In this document: positions 33,550-46,600 of the stretch, piece by piece
How positions within the stretch are numbered: position 1 is the first letter of the stretch
How the letters are laid out: every line of letters starts with the position of its first letter
Assembly: GCA_034359265.1 (NCBI GenBank)
Contig: CP136890.1
Coordinates: 72,107,501-72,171,500 of the forward strand
Reading direction: 5' to 3'
Length of the DNA stretch: 64,000 nucleotides
Origin: Canna indica
Lineage: Eukaryota > Streptophyta > Magnoliopsida > Zingiberales > Cannaceae
Program-made: the position numbers and the translations under genes
Notes under the pieces: generated by a model
Databases searched by the model: none
The model's input: only the letters and a program-made list of their open reading frames with translations
What the model was told of the DNA's origin: nothing

Positions 33550-36500
33550 TGTCACGCTCCAAACATTGGGCCACGTGACCGATCAGGAATACAACATCAT
33601 ACCCCGAAGCCTAACCAAACAAGAACATCATATGACAAATGCAACATATATAAAATACCAAATGAACAAGGCTAGAGAGACTAAATGAACATCCAACAAC
33701 TCTAATTTAAAGGAAGATTATACTCATGAGTAGTACACTAACACAACAACAAGGCTCAAATGATAACGCAATCCCTACAACTGCGATATGGGGAATGACT
33801 CGTCGAGCTTGCATCATCAGCTGCCAACCAGGTACCCACATGCACAAACAAACAGGAGGGTGTGAGTTCTCAAACTCAGGGAGTGGCCTACTCAAGCCCT
33901 CTCAAAACAAAATAATATCATATCCAGATCATTAGGCAAGTAAGGCTGTAAGTAGTATGTCATCTCAAATAGTAATATAGCACGACACACAGTTTAGTGT
34001 ACGAATATAGCATCAACAACAATGCAACAAAAATAGCTCATAAGTTTGTAAACAAATTCATCACATGCCAATATCATCAAACGTGATAGGTCGGTTGCTA
34101 GGATGGCCTTCTGGCAAGCTTCCTGCCTCGGGGGCACACGCACTAGCTGCTGCCTGATGTGGTTGGGAATACCCCTCCAACCAAGCCACATAGGTTCGGT
34201 CATCATTGTGGCCTCCTGACGAGCTCCTCGGCCCACCATCATCTCTTCGGGTGATCAATCCCATCACTGGTTGGGCCCTCATCTCTCGCCCAATGTCGTC
34301 TCTTTGGGGCATCCCTCGTCACCGGCTAGGCTCTCCCTAGACCATCTCTTCCCGCCAAGCGTTAGCGTCCCCTTTAACCACTCCCCGTCAATGGTTGGCC
34401 ATCCTCCATGAACACAATCACAATACATCATACAAATCATAAAAAATATGCATAACAAATCATGGAATGTGTATCATTCATAACTAAGTACTTTACCGAG
34501 CAACTTGTGTGCTAAACCGAGCACACCAGGACTCGCCCCTTCCCGAGCTCATCATACAAGTCATATCATATCACACATGATCAAATGGTTATATATCAAT
34601 GAACCTATGCAATTTATCGCACCTTGGCATTCTACCTAGCTTAGGGATGTCAACGGGGCGGGTTCGGGGCGGATAGTGCCACACCCGCACCCGCACCCGT
34701 TTACTAAACCCGTCTCCCGTACCCGCACCCGCACCCGCACCCGCGATGGATATCCATCACCCGCACCCTCGCGGGTAATTGATACCCACGGATATCCGCG
34801 GATACCCATTTAATATATGACAAGAATTTTTATTTTATTATAATAGTATACCACAAATGATTCCCATTTCACCACTATTAATAACTTGGTTGAGAAACAT
34901 TAATCCATAAAATAAACTACGTAACAATTAAATTCTAAATCATAAAATTATCTTAAGAAATAGCAATAATCATTTATGCAACATTAAATTTAAAATCAAA
35001 ATTAAATTTAAAATCAAGGTACTTTCAATTAAAATTGGAAATTGATATCCCTAAAAATATATTATATTTAGATTTATTTTTAAATTTTCCATTAAATATT
35101 AATATATAAAATTATAAATTTAATTTTTCATATATATTGGCGGGTAGCGGGTATCCGCGGGTGTGGATAGTATAGTATCCATACCCGTACCCGTTTATTA
35201 AATGGGTAAAAATTTATACCCGTACCCGTACCCGTGGGTATAATATGTTTACCATACCCGACCCGTGTCGGGTAAATATCCGCGGGTATCCGCGGGGTAC
35301 GGGTAATATTGCCATCCCTAACCTACCTACACAAATCGTCGTGTTATCATGTAAAAATAGTATTTATCTATAAATTCCAGGAACTCAAATAATGTGAGAT
35401 ATGTGTATAAACTTTTATAAAATCAGCCCCATTGGGGCCTTATATCAAACACAATGTAGGTCGACAATACTACGCCTAACGGAGGTCCAATAACGGAGGT
35501 CAAAACAACGAGTAAACACTAAAATTCAACACGTTGCCTTGGTTGGGTATTTTACCGAACACTTGGTGGGCAATCCGACCCTCACCAAGCTACATCTCAC
35601 ACTGCAGCCCCTCCACAATAATTTCCAACATTTAAGCATCAAGAAACTTGACCAACACGGCCTCCTATCCTCGCTACAATAGAGGGTACAAAACTACCAT
35701 GGGAAACCATGAAAACTCATATTTCTCTCAACCATTTCGACTTACAAGGTCCGGCTATAACAATTCACAACTCATCCAAAGTTTCTACATGAATCCGAGG
35801 TAAAACTTGGCCTCTAAACATCACGACAAAACAACCAAATTCATGATTATGGCAACCGTGCATGACCTGAAGGCCGATCACTCACACAATAATCCAAACA
35901 AGAAATTTCAGCTCCTAAAGTCGGCCAACTCGACCACTCTCGGCCTCTGGGTATAGACTCAATCAAAACATGAAGTTCCACCATAAAAAAGATGATACTT
36001 TAACATATACAAGAGGGTGAGATATTTCATCAAACACTTTGCGGACATTACCCAAACCGCATCTAGCCCCATGCACCCCAAACTCAAAATTCTAGCATAA
36101 TGACCTTGCAAAACCGGCCACATCCGTCCCTCAACTCTCGTAACGAACGAGACCACAAAAAGATGACAAAAACTAGAATCCATTTGCTAGCAAAACCCTC
36201 TCAAGATTTGTCCACAATATATCCTAGAATTGTTCCAAAAAAATTTCAGCAAATCAGCTCACGAAAAGAGGGCAAAACATTGAGATAAACTCTCTCGAAT
36301 CATAGACAACAAATCTGAAATCGAATCGAGGGAGGTAGGCATGATCGGCCCCTAAAATTTGTCCCAACAATTCTCTAGTATGTCCAAACACCATGGAGAA
36401 AGAATCAGATCACGAGTCGATCCAAAACTGATAAAACACATCATACTTGCATGATTTCAGTTCTATCATTCGTACAACCACTAGAGCTGCCCAAAAAGGA

Positions 36501-36922
36501 GCAAACCCTTAAAAAGAACAGCCACTCACCTCAAATTGAAGCCTCAAACCAATCCTAAGAGAAGACTCCGACGACCAATGACCTCTCACACCGGATCTCC
36601 TCCTCAAGATATTGTTGTCCCTCCTCTTCTTGAGATGTGCGCCGAAGCCTAGGAGTGCGATGCGCAACAAGCCTCCGAGGTGCGACCCTCACTCACGAGT
36701 CTAGGTATAAAACTTGTCTTTACTTATGTTCCCAAATTACCAAAATACCCCTCACTTAAGTTCATGCTCATACGAGCACAAAATTCGACCAAAACACACC
36801 AAACAACTCGAGGAACCTGACTCAACCAATCAAGACTAAAGTTAAACCAGTTTACTTAACTTAACATGTGCATGAGTCGTACCTTAGACCACAATCTTCC
36901 ACGATCTCTCCGACTGAAACCA
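33550..36922 (-). mobile_element. LTR of gypsy element B
   Basis: The 3' edge (minus strand) is gcgtgaca at 33550, immediately after a perfect initiator-Met primer site. The 5' edge is placed at tggtttcag (36922), matching the start of LTR A. A 679-bp hAT-like insertion lies inside. The remaining 2.7 kb is longer than LTR A, so a further undetected insertion or a different subfamily is possible. Frames inside it on both strands have no recognisable content. Confidence 0.65.
34642..35320. mobile_element. hAT-type MITE in LTR B, 679 bp
   Basis: TIRs tagggatgtcaac and gccatcccta, flanked by acctagct (34634-34641) and acctacct (35321-35328), an 8-bp duplication with one mismatch. Both ends carry strings of acccgc/acccgt repeats resembling telomere-like DNA; this is a known habit of these GC-rich plant hAT MITEs. 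No coding capacity. Confidence 0.92.
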
Positions 36923-37503
36923 AAATAAATTCAAACAAAAGTATCACAATATCAACCAAAATCTTAAATTGAAACTATGGATAATGTTTCTTAATTGTGC
37001 TTTTACAAATTTAATTCCAAGAACACCAAACTTTGCTGTCTAAAATAATTTCAAAAGGTTGATGAAGTTACATAAATAAGGAACACCATTGGTGTAGATC
37101 TGAAAATTATTTAAGGAACCCATATAAACAAAGAAAAAACTCATGACAGAAAAAGTGAAAGCGCTCAGTTGCAGGAGTCTTCACAATTTCATGTCAGATC
37201 ATGGCATCTACGTTCTCAGGGTAATTGGTACATATACAACTTTCATTGATACAACAGAGCAATATCATCAAAAGAGCATAGATAAAAAAGCTCCGCGGAT
37301 CTCTCAATCCTCGTTGACTTTGAGTTACAGTCAGCGTACACCTCAAGTTGCTGACATAGCAGTTCTCTTCATAAAATCCCGCAGAAACCCTCATCAGCAA
37401 CCATATATATGATGAGTATTGGAAGTGAGGATGAAGACGTCAACCAGTTTCTCATGTGCTGCTTCTGTCACGTTTCCGAGGGTTCCACTATACTTCTTTC
37501 ATC

Positions 37504-37627
37504 CTATAAATAAATCAATACATATAGATGTCAAGAAATAATACATGAAAAATGAATAAATAAATCTTTGACACTCGTGTCTATCGTTATCACAAGCACA
37601 GAAACATACACGATAGATTTGACTTAC
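37504..37627 (-). other. Probable 3'-UTR intron of the PP2A B' gene
   Basis: Thirty bases past the stop codon the minus strand has a perfect donor (ct/gtaagt). The acceptor is ttatttatag/gatg, 124 bp on. The final untranslated exon would run from 37503 to perhaps 37100-37220, with an aatgaaa-like signal near 37240. Splicing is inferred from the signals alone. Confidence 0.6.
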
Positions 37628-37656
37628 AGTACTGGTGGAAGATACTAGAATTTTGG

Positions 37657-40600
37657 CTAACTGGCTAGAACCATGTCTTCTCCGATACCCTTAGACTCAA
37701 CAAGGGATTCTAGATTTTTCCATGCCAATTCTCGTTGTTCTTCCATTGATTTAGCCTTTTCTTCTTTTTCGATGTATTGTTGTTGGCACTCCTCAAATAG
37801 ATCGCTGTCCATGTCGAGGAACATCTTGCGAACATTAGCAGTTAGACCACGAACTGCCTGATTCCAATGACCCCGCATGTTCTTCTCTAGAGCTTCAAAT
37901 ATGATGGGGAATATCACACTGCGATTTTGAGCAATTAAGCTAACTATATGATCATTGTTCCAGAGAAATAAAGCCCGTTCAGCTACCTATCATCCAAATA
38001 CACACAAAAAGCTATCAATCATTCTGTAAGACGATATACTTGTGCTATTGCAATGATGAAAATTTTACAGAAAAATACTAGCAAATACAATATGGAATAA
38101 GTGAAGAATGCAGCCATGAGCAATGCAATGCACATAAGTAACCGAAAAACAGAGGTAAAGAATTACAATTAAAATGCCTATGTAACAGCATCAATTAATT
38201 TTTTTCTAAAGAAACTGATACGGTCTTGTGCTCATTCAGAGAGCAACCCAAGTTATAACAATTAAACAGAGATTTAAGACATTAGTTTGATTTTATGCCA
38301 TGTACTTCATAGGGGGATGCAACATGGGAGTGCCATTTTGATTAATTATTCCGCATAAGCAGATTGAATATGCACCCATGACCCATCTATATAGAAACAT
38401 AGCATTTAATAAAAATTGGAAGGTCTAATACGAGATATTACCTCCACAACCAATGAAGTCTTTCCAGTGAAACCACTTGAACCTAAACGTAGATGACCAG
38501 TAAAAAATGTTGTGAAACAATTAAAGCATTTTCTTACAAAAGATCTCGCCTCCAATAAGAAAAATGTGCCTGAAATGACATTTTCAATTGACCAGTCCAG
38601 GCATGTCTTAACACTTGTTGTCCAATTCCTATTATCTTAAAGTTTACAGGTTAATCAACTCGCTGCTCTCGTAGGTGTACGGTACGAAATTTGAATCTAT
38701 GATGTGAACCTAGACCAAATCACATATACAATATGCAATAAGGAATATAAAATGGCTGCATAAATGGCCTATACATCCACATAACCCCTTTATGGCCCTT
38801 GTAGCGACCACATAGTTTCTATGGAGCAACTACTATTTCGGCTAGAGCCAACTAGTTGGACCAAACTAACTCACTAATATATTATTTTTACCTACTTCTA
38901 CCTTCTTCCTCTGATAGCTTAGCATTATATTGATGAAGTCCCTAGCAACCACTAATATTATGTTTTTTATGAATACAGTGAAGGTTCTGATCTCTTGAGT
39001 TAAGAAGCCCTTTCCTTCCACTTTTTAAATCTTTCATAGTTTCATACACTTGTGTTGTTTTAAAATATATAATGATGGTTAATTTAGGTTAGCCTTGTTA
39101 TGAGCTAGATTTTGATGGTGGCATCTCTTGCAACAAATCAACAAGGAGAAAAGGTGTAAAGCAAGTCAAAGACAGACGAGCTCACAAGGGAGAGGATGGT
39201 GATGCATGCGCTAGGGCAGCGATGGTGTGGTTACATTAATGAGATGGCACTAATCATATATTAACCTTCATTTTATTATTTTTTTAATTGAACAAATCGA
39301 AAGTGGATTCAGGGATAAAAAGAATTTGGTAGGAAAGAGGTCCTAACCAGTCAAGGCGATAGGCTCTATTATTTATGAATGAAATGTATATTTATAATAA
39401 TTTTTAAAAGGAGACAGAATATAGCCCACATTTTGTATATGCACTGTGCAGTGAATTGAATGCTCACTGCATACTGCGTAGATGCGATTTTTTTAATTTA
39501 TGACATGTAAGTACATCTTATTAGCCCCGTGCAAAAAAGTTACATCTCAGTACTTGAGGAGATCCAAAATTTGTAATCGAGACAGTTTAGTTAAATTATT
39601 CAAGTGTAAGGTACTCGACAATAACCTGTTCTTTATCCTTCATGTTAATTTTTTGGCTTTCCAGCAAAGGCCCTGTATTTTATCATAAGGCTTTGTAAAT
39701 AGTAAGATGATACTTTGGAAGCTAAAGCTACCATGTAAAAGAAATAATGGACTAACAGATGTTCCTTATGAAATTTAACATCCCTTGTGCAACAAAAAAG
39801 CAGAAACCCGTCTGCTAGCTGATTAACATTCTTATTCATAACAACCCTAACATTCATTTTCAAACTGCACATAAGTATTAGGGTATTAGTGTTTGACATA
39901 GACTACATTGTACATACTTACCCAGGTAACAATTTTTTCAATAGATATTGCCATGGATTAGGGTACTAATGAAGTCCCTAGGAATTACTGATAGACAACA
40001 AGGCAAAGCTTGATATCTTTATTTGATTACATTTACAGCAAGGAAGCTAGACCAAGACCTTGTTAGCATGCACTAGTATGGATGGCTTCATCAGAAAGAC
40101 AAAATGACATGGCTTCAATACACTTCTGTTTTAATGATCCAAAGAGTGAATCTGCTAATCATAGTAGCCAAATATGGATAATGTGCACTAGTATTTACCA
40201 TAAATAGCCAGCTTATTCATAAAGTTCAAAACACTTCATCCATATTCTATAACTTCTCTTGAATGCATTGGTGCACATTACCAAGTAACATTGTATTCCT
40301 AAATTCTTTCAACTTGTATCATATGCTACCAACAATTTATCATCCACTGTAACAATTTTCCTTTTCCACTTGAGAACAGAATGGATCCACACAATGTTTA
40401 AAATACCGGTACCGGTATGTACTAGTACCGACCTGTTAGGGACCTTCAGAGTTGTCAAGTCTTGTATGTGTCATGATTGTCCCTAATGTGCATTGTAAAT
40501 ATTGCATCATGAGCATCCATGCAAATATGCATTGTAAAATGCGCTCGCGCACCGCCCACCGCTCTTGCTCACGTCTAGGCAAACGGTCTCGTTTGCTTAG

Positions 40601-43600
40601 GCATGTCATGGACGGTGGGGGTGTGCGAATATAGAAATTTTGTCATGCTCCTTGTGCTTTTAAGAACCTTGGGGGTTAGGCTCCACAAGTATAGTACCCA
40701 GGTATAGCCTGGGCACACTCTAGTCTTTCGTTCTAGCTTTCGTTCAAGCATTTCCTAGCATTTTCATGCAATCGGCCATTCCCAACAACGTTTTTGCGTC
40801 CAAGCACTCAGAGGCTTCGACCCACGCGAAGTGGGAGCCCGCGATTTTTCGACATTGGCCAAGCAGATTGGCTTAAGGCTAACCCCTTGCACGGGAAGCA
40901 AGGGTGCCACACGGATTCTTCTGCAAAAAACAATTGATCCGTGACAGTTGGTATCAAAGCAAGGTAAGCTCACAAAGCTTTGGTGCAAGCAATTGACGCA
41001 AACCGTCAACAGACTCGTGCCTTCGTCGTTAGAGACAAACGACGTTGGGGCACTCAACAATCTTGCAAGAGAGATTTTCGTGACCAATCATGGGTCGCAA
41101 GACAATCGGTGAAACGAGTGGCGTCGTTGACGCAATGACGACCGTTCCGGAGGAAGTGTTGGTGGAACAGCCAACGCAAACACAACCAGTCAGACAGACG
41201 AGAACGATTGTCCAACGACTCGAAGAGTTGAAGAAAATTTGTGATGCTCACGCGGCTGGCATGGCCCTAGTCGGCAAGATAGTCGACGCGCAAGAAATCT
41301 TGGAGTCAAGGCTAGAGGGACTCCATGATGACACTCAAGATGTAGTCAAACATCTGCAAGATGAGATTGCGGAGCTAAAGTCTACAGTCAAATTTCTAAT
41401 CTGAGAGATCCACTCGGTTGGTGGTAGTTCACGGCAGAACGAAACGCCACAACACCACCTCAAAGCACCCGAACTAAAGCCTTACAATGGGGCCCGAGAT
41501 GCCAAAGCGGTGGAAAACTTCCTCTTCGACTTGGAGCAGTACTTCAAGGTCACGAGGAGAGTTGATGATGACATGAAAGTGTCCGTTGCAACCATGTATC
41601 TGTCTGAATATGCAAAACTTTGGTGGCAGACCAAGTATGATGAAATTCAAAAGGGGAAGCCAAGATTGACACTTGGGATGAACTCAAGCGCGAACTGAAA
41701 GTGCAATTATTCCCCGAGGATGTGGAGTTTATCGCCCGACGGAAGTTACGACAACTCCGTCAAGACAATTCGGTTCGGGAGTATGTGAAGAAGTTCTTGA
41801 TTATCATGTTGGACATTTCAGACATGGCTGAGACTGATCAACTATTTACCTTCTTGGAAGGACTGCAGCCGTGGGCACAGCAGGAACTCTCCAGAAGGAA
41901 CATTCAGAGTTTGTCAGAAGCAAAGATCGCAGCAGAACGACTCACCAACTATAGCCCAGATGAGAATACGGCTAAGGTGGTACCTTATAAGCCGAGATTT
42001 TGGGGACCCAACAACTCTAATGGCTATAGTTCAGAGGTGAATACGACTAAAGCGACACCCTTCAAACCGAAGTATTGGGGGCCCGACAACTCTCAAGGTA
42101 AAGGATTCGTAGGCGATACAAGGTGGAGGAATCATACACACAGACCATATATCTCGAGAGAACATCCTCAAAGGGGGTCCCCTCCGAGAGGGAACCATTC
42201 GACAGTTTCGCCTACCTGTGCATTGTGTAAAGGGCCTCACTTAGCCCAAGGATGTCCAGAACGACAAGCCTTGAGCGCCCTGATAGCAGAAATCGTGGTA
42301 GAGACAATGTCCAACGTCTCAGCGAAGAAAGATAAGGGCAAAGGAAAAGCAATTGCCTCAGCGAGCCACGGCGGGGGTTATTGAGTGACCACTCCAGTGA
42401 AGACGAATACAATGGGAGAATCAACATGGGTGCAGTATGACTGCTCAATGGTCTCAAGACTCAAGTGGGGGAGCGAAAACCCACGACAAAGTGTCCAGAA
42501 GCGACGAATGAGCTGATGTTCATCGACATCAAGCTGAACAGCAGAACCACCAGAGCGATGGTAGACTCGGGAGCAACTCATAATTTTATTGTCAAAGAGG
42601 AGGCAAAGCAAATTAGACTCAAACTAGGAAAAAGTTCAAGTCATATCAAAGTAGTGAATTCTAAAACACGGAAGATCGACGGTATTGCAAGAGACGTTCT
42701 GTTGAAAGTTAAAGGATGGAAAGGGCAGATCAACCTGATGGTCGTGCCCCTCGATGACTATCAAGTCATTCTAGGGATAGAGTTCCTCAAATCGGCAAAG
42801 GCGGTACCCATGCCCTTCCTCGACACAATATACTTGATGGGGGAGGACAACCCTAGTATCGTTCCAACGGTGCATTCAGCACCAAGAAGTCAGAACAAAC
42901 TCCTTTCCGCCATACAAGTGAAGGAAGGAATCCGATAAGTGCGCGCAGAGCAGATGGCTCATAAGACGCAAGAGTGTGCATGGCAGATGGCCTCTAAGTC
43001 GCAATATTTGTGGGCAGAGCAGATGACTCATAAGACGCAAGGCTTGTGCGCATGACAGATGACCTCTAAGTCGCAATATTTATGTGCAGAGCAGATGACT
43101 CGTAAGACACTAGCGCAGGGCAGATGGCTCGTAAGACGCAGCGCGAACCCACATCAGGGACCGGGGAGCAAGCCCCATATCGACCTCCTTACAGAAGGGC
43201 CCCACCAGAGTTGGCGGACTTCACAGTTGGAGGCATTTGCAAGTAGGAAGGACATTCCACCGCTTACGAGAGTCAAAAGCCGAACGACACGGAGCGACGG
43301 TACCCAATCTGCAAGATGAAGAAATGGAAGATAAGAGTCAAGACCTCTCCAACGCCTTCAAGAAACAAGTCGACGAGGGCGTCGACTTTGTAAGTAGGGG
43401 AGAATGTTAGGGACCTTCGGGGTTGTCAAGTCTTGTATGTGTCATGACGGTCCTTAACGTGCATTGTAAATATTGCATCATGAGCATCCATGTAAATATG
43501 CATTGTAAAATGTGCTGCACCGCTCTTGCTCACGCTTAGGCAAACAACCTCGTTTGCCTAGGCGTGGCATGGACGGTGGGGGTGTGCGAACATAGGAATT

Positions 43601-46600
43601 TTGTCATGCTCCTCGTGTTTTTGAGAACCTTGGGGGTGGCACTTGAGGGTTAGGCTCCACAAGTATAGTACCCAAGTATAGCCTGGGCACACTCTAGTCT
43701 TTCGTTCAAGCATTTCCTAGCATTTTCATGCAATCGGCCATTTGACCCAACAACGTTTTTGTGTCTAAGCACTCAGAAGCTTCGACCCACACGAAGTGGG
43801 AGCCCGCGACTTTTCAACATTGGCCAAGCAGATTGGCTTAAGGCTAATCCCTTGCACGAGAAGCAAGGGTGTCGCACGGATTCTTCCGCACAAAACAATT
43901 GATCTGTGACACAACATATCGAGTGTCGGTACATACCGGTCCAGTATATACATGATCATACCACCTGTCTAAATAATTTTTTTTAAAAAAAATCCATTGT
44001 AGAAAACATAGTTTTAAACTTTAAAATATAGTTTAAAGCTACAAAACACCGTAACTTACCAAGAACTAATGAAAAACATCCATAAATTTCTCAAATATGG
44101 TCTAATACATACATTTTCTTCAAATTTTCTTCTTTAAATTTCAATAATAAAAATACAAATAGTCGAGCAAAAAAAATAATACAAATAGTCAAATGCATTT
44201 CAAAATGCAGAAAAATGATGTCCGTCGTAGAAATTAGCCACCTCGATGGGACCAACACGACTAAGGTCCATTTCATGTCTCCAATGCGCAAATTTGAAAA
44301 TTCTCCCAAGTTATAATGTTTTGGTATCCATAATACCCACATTGACATCAGACTTTGTAGGAGCCTAAACACTAGTCCTTGTATCTTCAGTCTTGTGAGT
44401 AGTAACTAGAGTAAGTATCAAACTCAACCTCTTGCAAGCTACTCAACATATCATGATGGTAATCTTGCAAGGTTGGTTGGCCCCCCTCTAGGTTTTGGTT
44501 GATGCCTATCTTTGACCATCTCTTTGTATACCTTGGTTGTTCCTCTCCTCCAACCACCTTGGTCTTTATCTTGCGTGCAGTGGTCGAAGTAGAGATCATT
44601 TGTCCAACGATCTGTAGGTGCTGGTGTTGATGGTACTTCGGTTTCTCCTCCACCATCATAATCTTTGCCATCTTGTATGATGCTACTGCTATGGACAGAG
44701 GTTTCTAGTTTTGAAGGTCGAGGTGGATCGCTTGATTCGTCAAGTGGTTGATCATTCTCCATTGCACTCCACTTGTCCATCATCAGGTGCTCGCTTCGAA
44801 AGGATCGATCTCCAAATTCTCATCTCTTCCTTCAATTTGTAATGTCCGCATATGAAGCCGCAAATTGTAATGAACATACACCAGCTTCTTTAATCGAGTG
44901 TATGAAAGAAGGTTGTGCGGCTTCGTATGTATGAGCAAGAAGGTTGACTAATTCCTCTCGCATCCACATGATAAGGCTGTTTGCGAGATGATTCGTACAA
45001 CAATCCTCCAAAGATTTGGAGCATCGAATCCAAATTGCAACCACCATTCAACTGCACATTGAATATCACAATGAGATTTTATAAGTTATCACTAATAAAT
45101 AAATTGAAAAATTAAAAAAAAATAATTCTACTTGGATCCGTCAAGTATCAATGGTCAATTGCAAATGAATAATTCAAGCTGCCACATGCATCTCGGAAAG
45201 TTCTTGTTTCCGAGAGAGCCTCTGCAGCTTCTGATTTCGACATACGCACTATCACCTTGCGGGTAGAAACTAACATCCTTGTTCCAAGTTGGTATTTACA
45301 CATGTATGCAAGGTTTAAATAATAACCTATAAAAAAAATTCAACATTTTGAAATTAGCATAGCGAATTTAAATTAAATATCTAAAAATAAATAAAATAAA
45401 TAAAAATAATTACCCACTCAATGTATATCACGGCCCATTTGATTATCTCATCTTTTGGAGATAATATCAATGAAGAGCTTATATTTATTTGGCGCATTCA
45501 GGAGCTTCTTGATTTTCTTCTTCTGCTTGCTAAATAATGATAGACATAGCTCATTTGTGGCTTCTTTTCCATGTCCATTCATAGAACCACGTATAAAGGT
45601 TCTACGATGACGATAATTTCGACGACACAATCCCAGAAGCGCTGGTTGAGCATGTTCTTCTCGGTTTTATTTACATCCGATCTCGCCGCATATCTAGATG
45701 ATGACAATTCTAGGCTTGTAAACATAGTCCTCAAGCCAATCTTTCTTTGTTGGAGCGACTTTAATGCGAGGAAATTTGTTGCAAATCGAGTCGCTCTTGG
45801 TCGAAGAATTTCACCTAAAGACGAATCATAATTAAATATTTATTAGTAATTAATTATGATGAACTAAATAATTTTTTTAGCATTTTTCTTTAAAAGTTTT
45901 ACCATTTGTAAATTTCTTCATAAGGACATGAACTCATGTCTAATTGTAAACAAATCAGGTGATCTATTGCGCTTTCTTTACTCTCAACTTCACCAATGGC
46001 AGATCACCGATATCCTTCATCATAAGATCTATACAAAGTGCGACACATAGAGTCCAAAATATGTGAGAATAATTATCTCACCTGCCCTTTTGAAGTTTGC
46101 CCTATTTTCCATTACAACTTGCATGATGTGTGATAATTATTCATAAAAAGTGAAGAGACACAAGAGCAACAATAAGTCAAAGATTTACAAAACCTTGAGT
46201 CTCCCAAAACTATCTCCTTAACTGAATCACCATCATCTTTATCAGCATAAGTGTTGCTAGCCCATTCTTCTGATGCAAACATGGATTTAAGTGCTACCTT
46301 TTGATCCAAAACTGATTTCAGTGTGAGATAAGCAGTGACAAATCTAGTAACCGCCGGCCTTGTTAACTCCCTACTATTGGAAAAGCTCCTAAACAAATTA
46401 AGCACCCAAGTGTGCCTATAGATGAAGATTGTGATCTTCTTTGCCTTTCCAATTGTATTAAAAAATACTGGTAAGTTACCAATATCTTCAAGAACTAAGT
46501 CAAGGCAGTGGGCTACACATGGTATCCAAAAGAGGCCTTTTCTTTTCTCCATTAACTTTTTTCTAGCAGCTACAAGTTGTAGGGGCACTATCAATCACTA

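Larger units (their letters stand above)
40434..43911 (+). mobile_element. Non-autonomous Ty3/gypsy-related element D, coding gag and protease only
   Basis: A compact 3478-bp element with two LTRs of about 510 bp, a Met-type primer site, gag, protease and a polypurine tract (agtaggggagaa) just before the 3' LTR. Only about 470 bp lie between the protease stop and the 3' LTR, and they contain a tandem repeat, not RT or integrase. This matches the published TR-GAG class of plant elements that depend on an autonomous partner, here with a protease as well. No clear 5-bp target duplication was found. It is inserted in the 3' end of the older hAT-1. Confidence 0.85.

Noticed and set aside
34680..34800. 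Interstitial telomere repeats
   Set aside because: The acccgc runs are not the plant telomere unit and belong to the subterminal part of a hAT MITE with its own TIR and TSD.
43912..44800. Independent gene from the minus-strand frames 44387-44783
   Set aside because: These Ser/Asp/Pro-rich frames lie at the C-terminal side of the hAT-1 transposase and overlap one another. They are best read as its degraded tail.
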